Assembly (NCBI GenBank): GCA_013396755.1
Contig: VWZF01000445.1
Coordinates: 2,003,993 to 2,067,992 of the forward strand
Source of the DNA: Sclerurus mexicanus
Taxonomy: Eukaryota > Chordata > Aves > Passeriformes > Furnariidae
Length of the DNA stretch: 64,000 bases
Direction: 5' to 3'
The position numbers and the translations under genes were made by a program. The notes below the pieces were generated by a model that saw only the letters and a program-made list of their open reading frames with translations, did not search any database and was not told where the DNA came from. Shown one piece after another: positions 62,501-64,000 of the stretch. The stretch's first letter is position 1; each line of letters opens with the position of its first letter.

Positions 62501-64000
62501 CCCACCTAAAATAAAAAGACAAAAAGCTACAGTCAGCCAGCATCAACAGTAGACTTTTGACCTAGTTCTTCTATAAAACAATCTATCTGAGGATACTGGG
62601 AAAATATGAAAGGAATTTATTATTCGGAGATGATTAAATGTTACAGTTAGGACAGCAGTATAAAACCTTGAAACAAACCATGCTCAGAGATCATCTTTGT
62701 CTTACATACTCAAATTTCAGTATAAATATTTTAACTTAGTTTTAAGATGTTTTTGACTGAAAAGCTTCAGTTACGCTTGATGGTTCAGCAGAACTTGCAT
62801 ATGTTGTGACATTCTTCTACATTTTAAAATTCTAGGATGGAGTTTGGGCATAACCTCTTTTCTAGAAGGGATTTTGTGAACCTAACATTACAGCTTCTGA
62901 CTTAGTACAATTTGAGCTCCTTATAGGAGCATATTAAAGAAGTGGAGAGGGCTTCTCCAGCAATTTCTTGTTAAAATTTTGCTGAAGTGGAAAAGAAGGC
63001 TGCAGTGACTAGTATATCAATAACAGTGTCTATCCATAGGCTACTTTGAGATCTAAATACATCTGAACTTACCAATTAAAGAGGCTTTGTAAGTTCCCTA
63101 GATTTCCTTCACAGATGAGATCCTCCTCATGGTCTCACAGGTGCATGTTTTTATTAGTGATTGGTATCTGGTTTGTGAGTATCAAGCCTTGCAAGATAAA
63201 GTTGCTGACCCGGAATTCTGCATCACTGATCACTTCTAGCTCCATTACTGCAGTTGTTAGGTTTGGTTTGCTTGATTTTTGTCAATCGAGTGTGCCTGTT
63301 TATTCGTTATCAGGGAGATTATCACTGATAGGAAAAATGCCAAAACAGATAATATGCTCATTATAAAGGCTCCTTCTGATGGTGATTATTTTGCTAGGGG
63401 GTGTTCCTTTCATATGTTGACCCAGTCTTTTTTATAAATTCAGATAATCTCGTCTCCAAGTTGTTTGTATTTAGTAGCTGCAACTTCCAGAGGAATAGCT
63501 GCCTCCGCTCAGGCTGTCAGGAGATGTGTATATTTGAAAGTCAGGTGTCTTAAGGTATCACCTGTGTGGAGCCCTCCTGATCAAAGTGTTCTACACTGAG
63601 TCTACTTTGGTAGTCTCAAAGATAAATTACTCCATCTGTAAGACTAATCAAGCAACTATCTGATGTTCCTTTGTACTTACTCTGGAAGGACATTCAGGGT
63701 GAAGCAGCTGGCTGGGAGCAGCTACAGAAAGTACACAAGGCAGGCAGGCACCAGGATACTGCAAAGAGTTACTTTTCCTGCTGAAGAAAATAGTGTGTTT
63801 CTGATTGTGCTAATGCTACCTCACGAAGTCCTTCATCTTGGAAAACCCTTTCAAAGTTTAAATGAGTCTATGCCTTCCTGTGTCTAGCAGCATTAGAATC
63901 TTTCTTTTTAAGGATGGTCTTCTGGGGTTTTTATCGGGTACATTTGCCCATGAAAAAAAGTGGGATGTTGCCTGAGGAACCTTAGTTATGCTGAACTTGA

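Larger units (their letters stand above)
31797..64000 (+). other. POLA1: Giant POLA1 intron (more than 32 kb), likely ARX regulatory territory
   Basis: After the donor at 31797 I find no POLA1 exon through to the window end. Codons for the second zinc module (two further C-x-C pairs) or the C-terminal helices are not visible in any frame. The stretch holds scattered CR1 relics, a long imperfect hairpin, simple repeats and several repeat-free motif-rich segments listed separately. Parts not listed (for example 31800-34850, 38400-43300, 54200-57200 and 60000-64000) are AT-rich with nothing I can name. Known of the locus: in mammals the 3' introns of POLA1 contain ultraconserved enhancers of the adjacent gene ARX. 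That the same holds here is inference. Confidence 0.75.

Overview
The window is intronic vertebrate DNA, most likely from a bird. The evidence is a vertebrate gene with short GT-AG exons in long AT-rich introns, few interspersed repeats, and repeats that resemble the avian CR1 LINE, including its typical 3' tail. A turtle or crocodilian is a less likely alternative. I cannot name the species.

The only gene I can support is POLA1, the catalytic subunit of DNA polymerase alpha, on the + strand. Eight internal coding exons lie between 12420 and 31796. They splice into one continuous frame of 1086 nt (362 codons) with no stop, covering roughly the last third of the protein minus its end. They run from just before palm motif C (YGDTDS), through the KKKKYAAL motif and the thumb, into the C-terminal domain, and end after the fourth cysteine of the first zinc module. 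The gene's 5' part (exonuclease-like domain, motifs A and B) lies upstream of the window. Its 3' end (second zinc module and C-terminus) lies downstream.

Layout: 1-12419 is intron with a CR1 tail at about 1450-1665. From 12420 to 31796 come eight exons and seven introns of 1.3-6.9 kb. The 6.9 kb intron holds a small CpG-rich patch and an enhancer-like stretch with a direct-repeat nuclear-receptor motif. From 31797 to the end (more than 32 kb) is one giant intron between the two zinc modules. I see no further exon in it. It holds an imperfect hairpin with arms of about 50 nt, a possible tRNA-SINE relic, several CR1 relics, and non-repetitive, homeodomain/POU/FOX/RFX-motif-rich stretches that look like conserved non-coding elements.

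In mammals the 3' introns of POLA1 carry some of the longest ultraconserved elements known, several acting as enhancers of the neighbouring homeobox gene ARX. The most economical reading is that the right half is part of the sauropsid ARX regulatory landscape carried inside a housekeeping replication gene. I see no CRISPR, phage, operon or other bacterial-type system, no tRNA or rRNA gene, and no convincing second protein gene.
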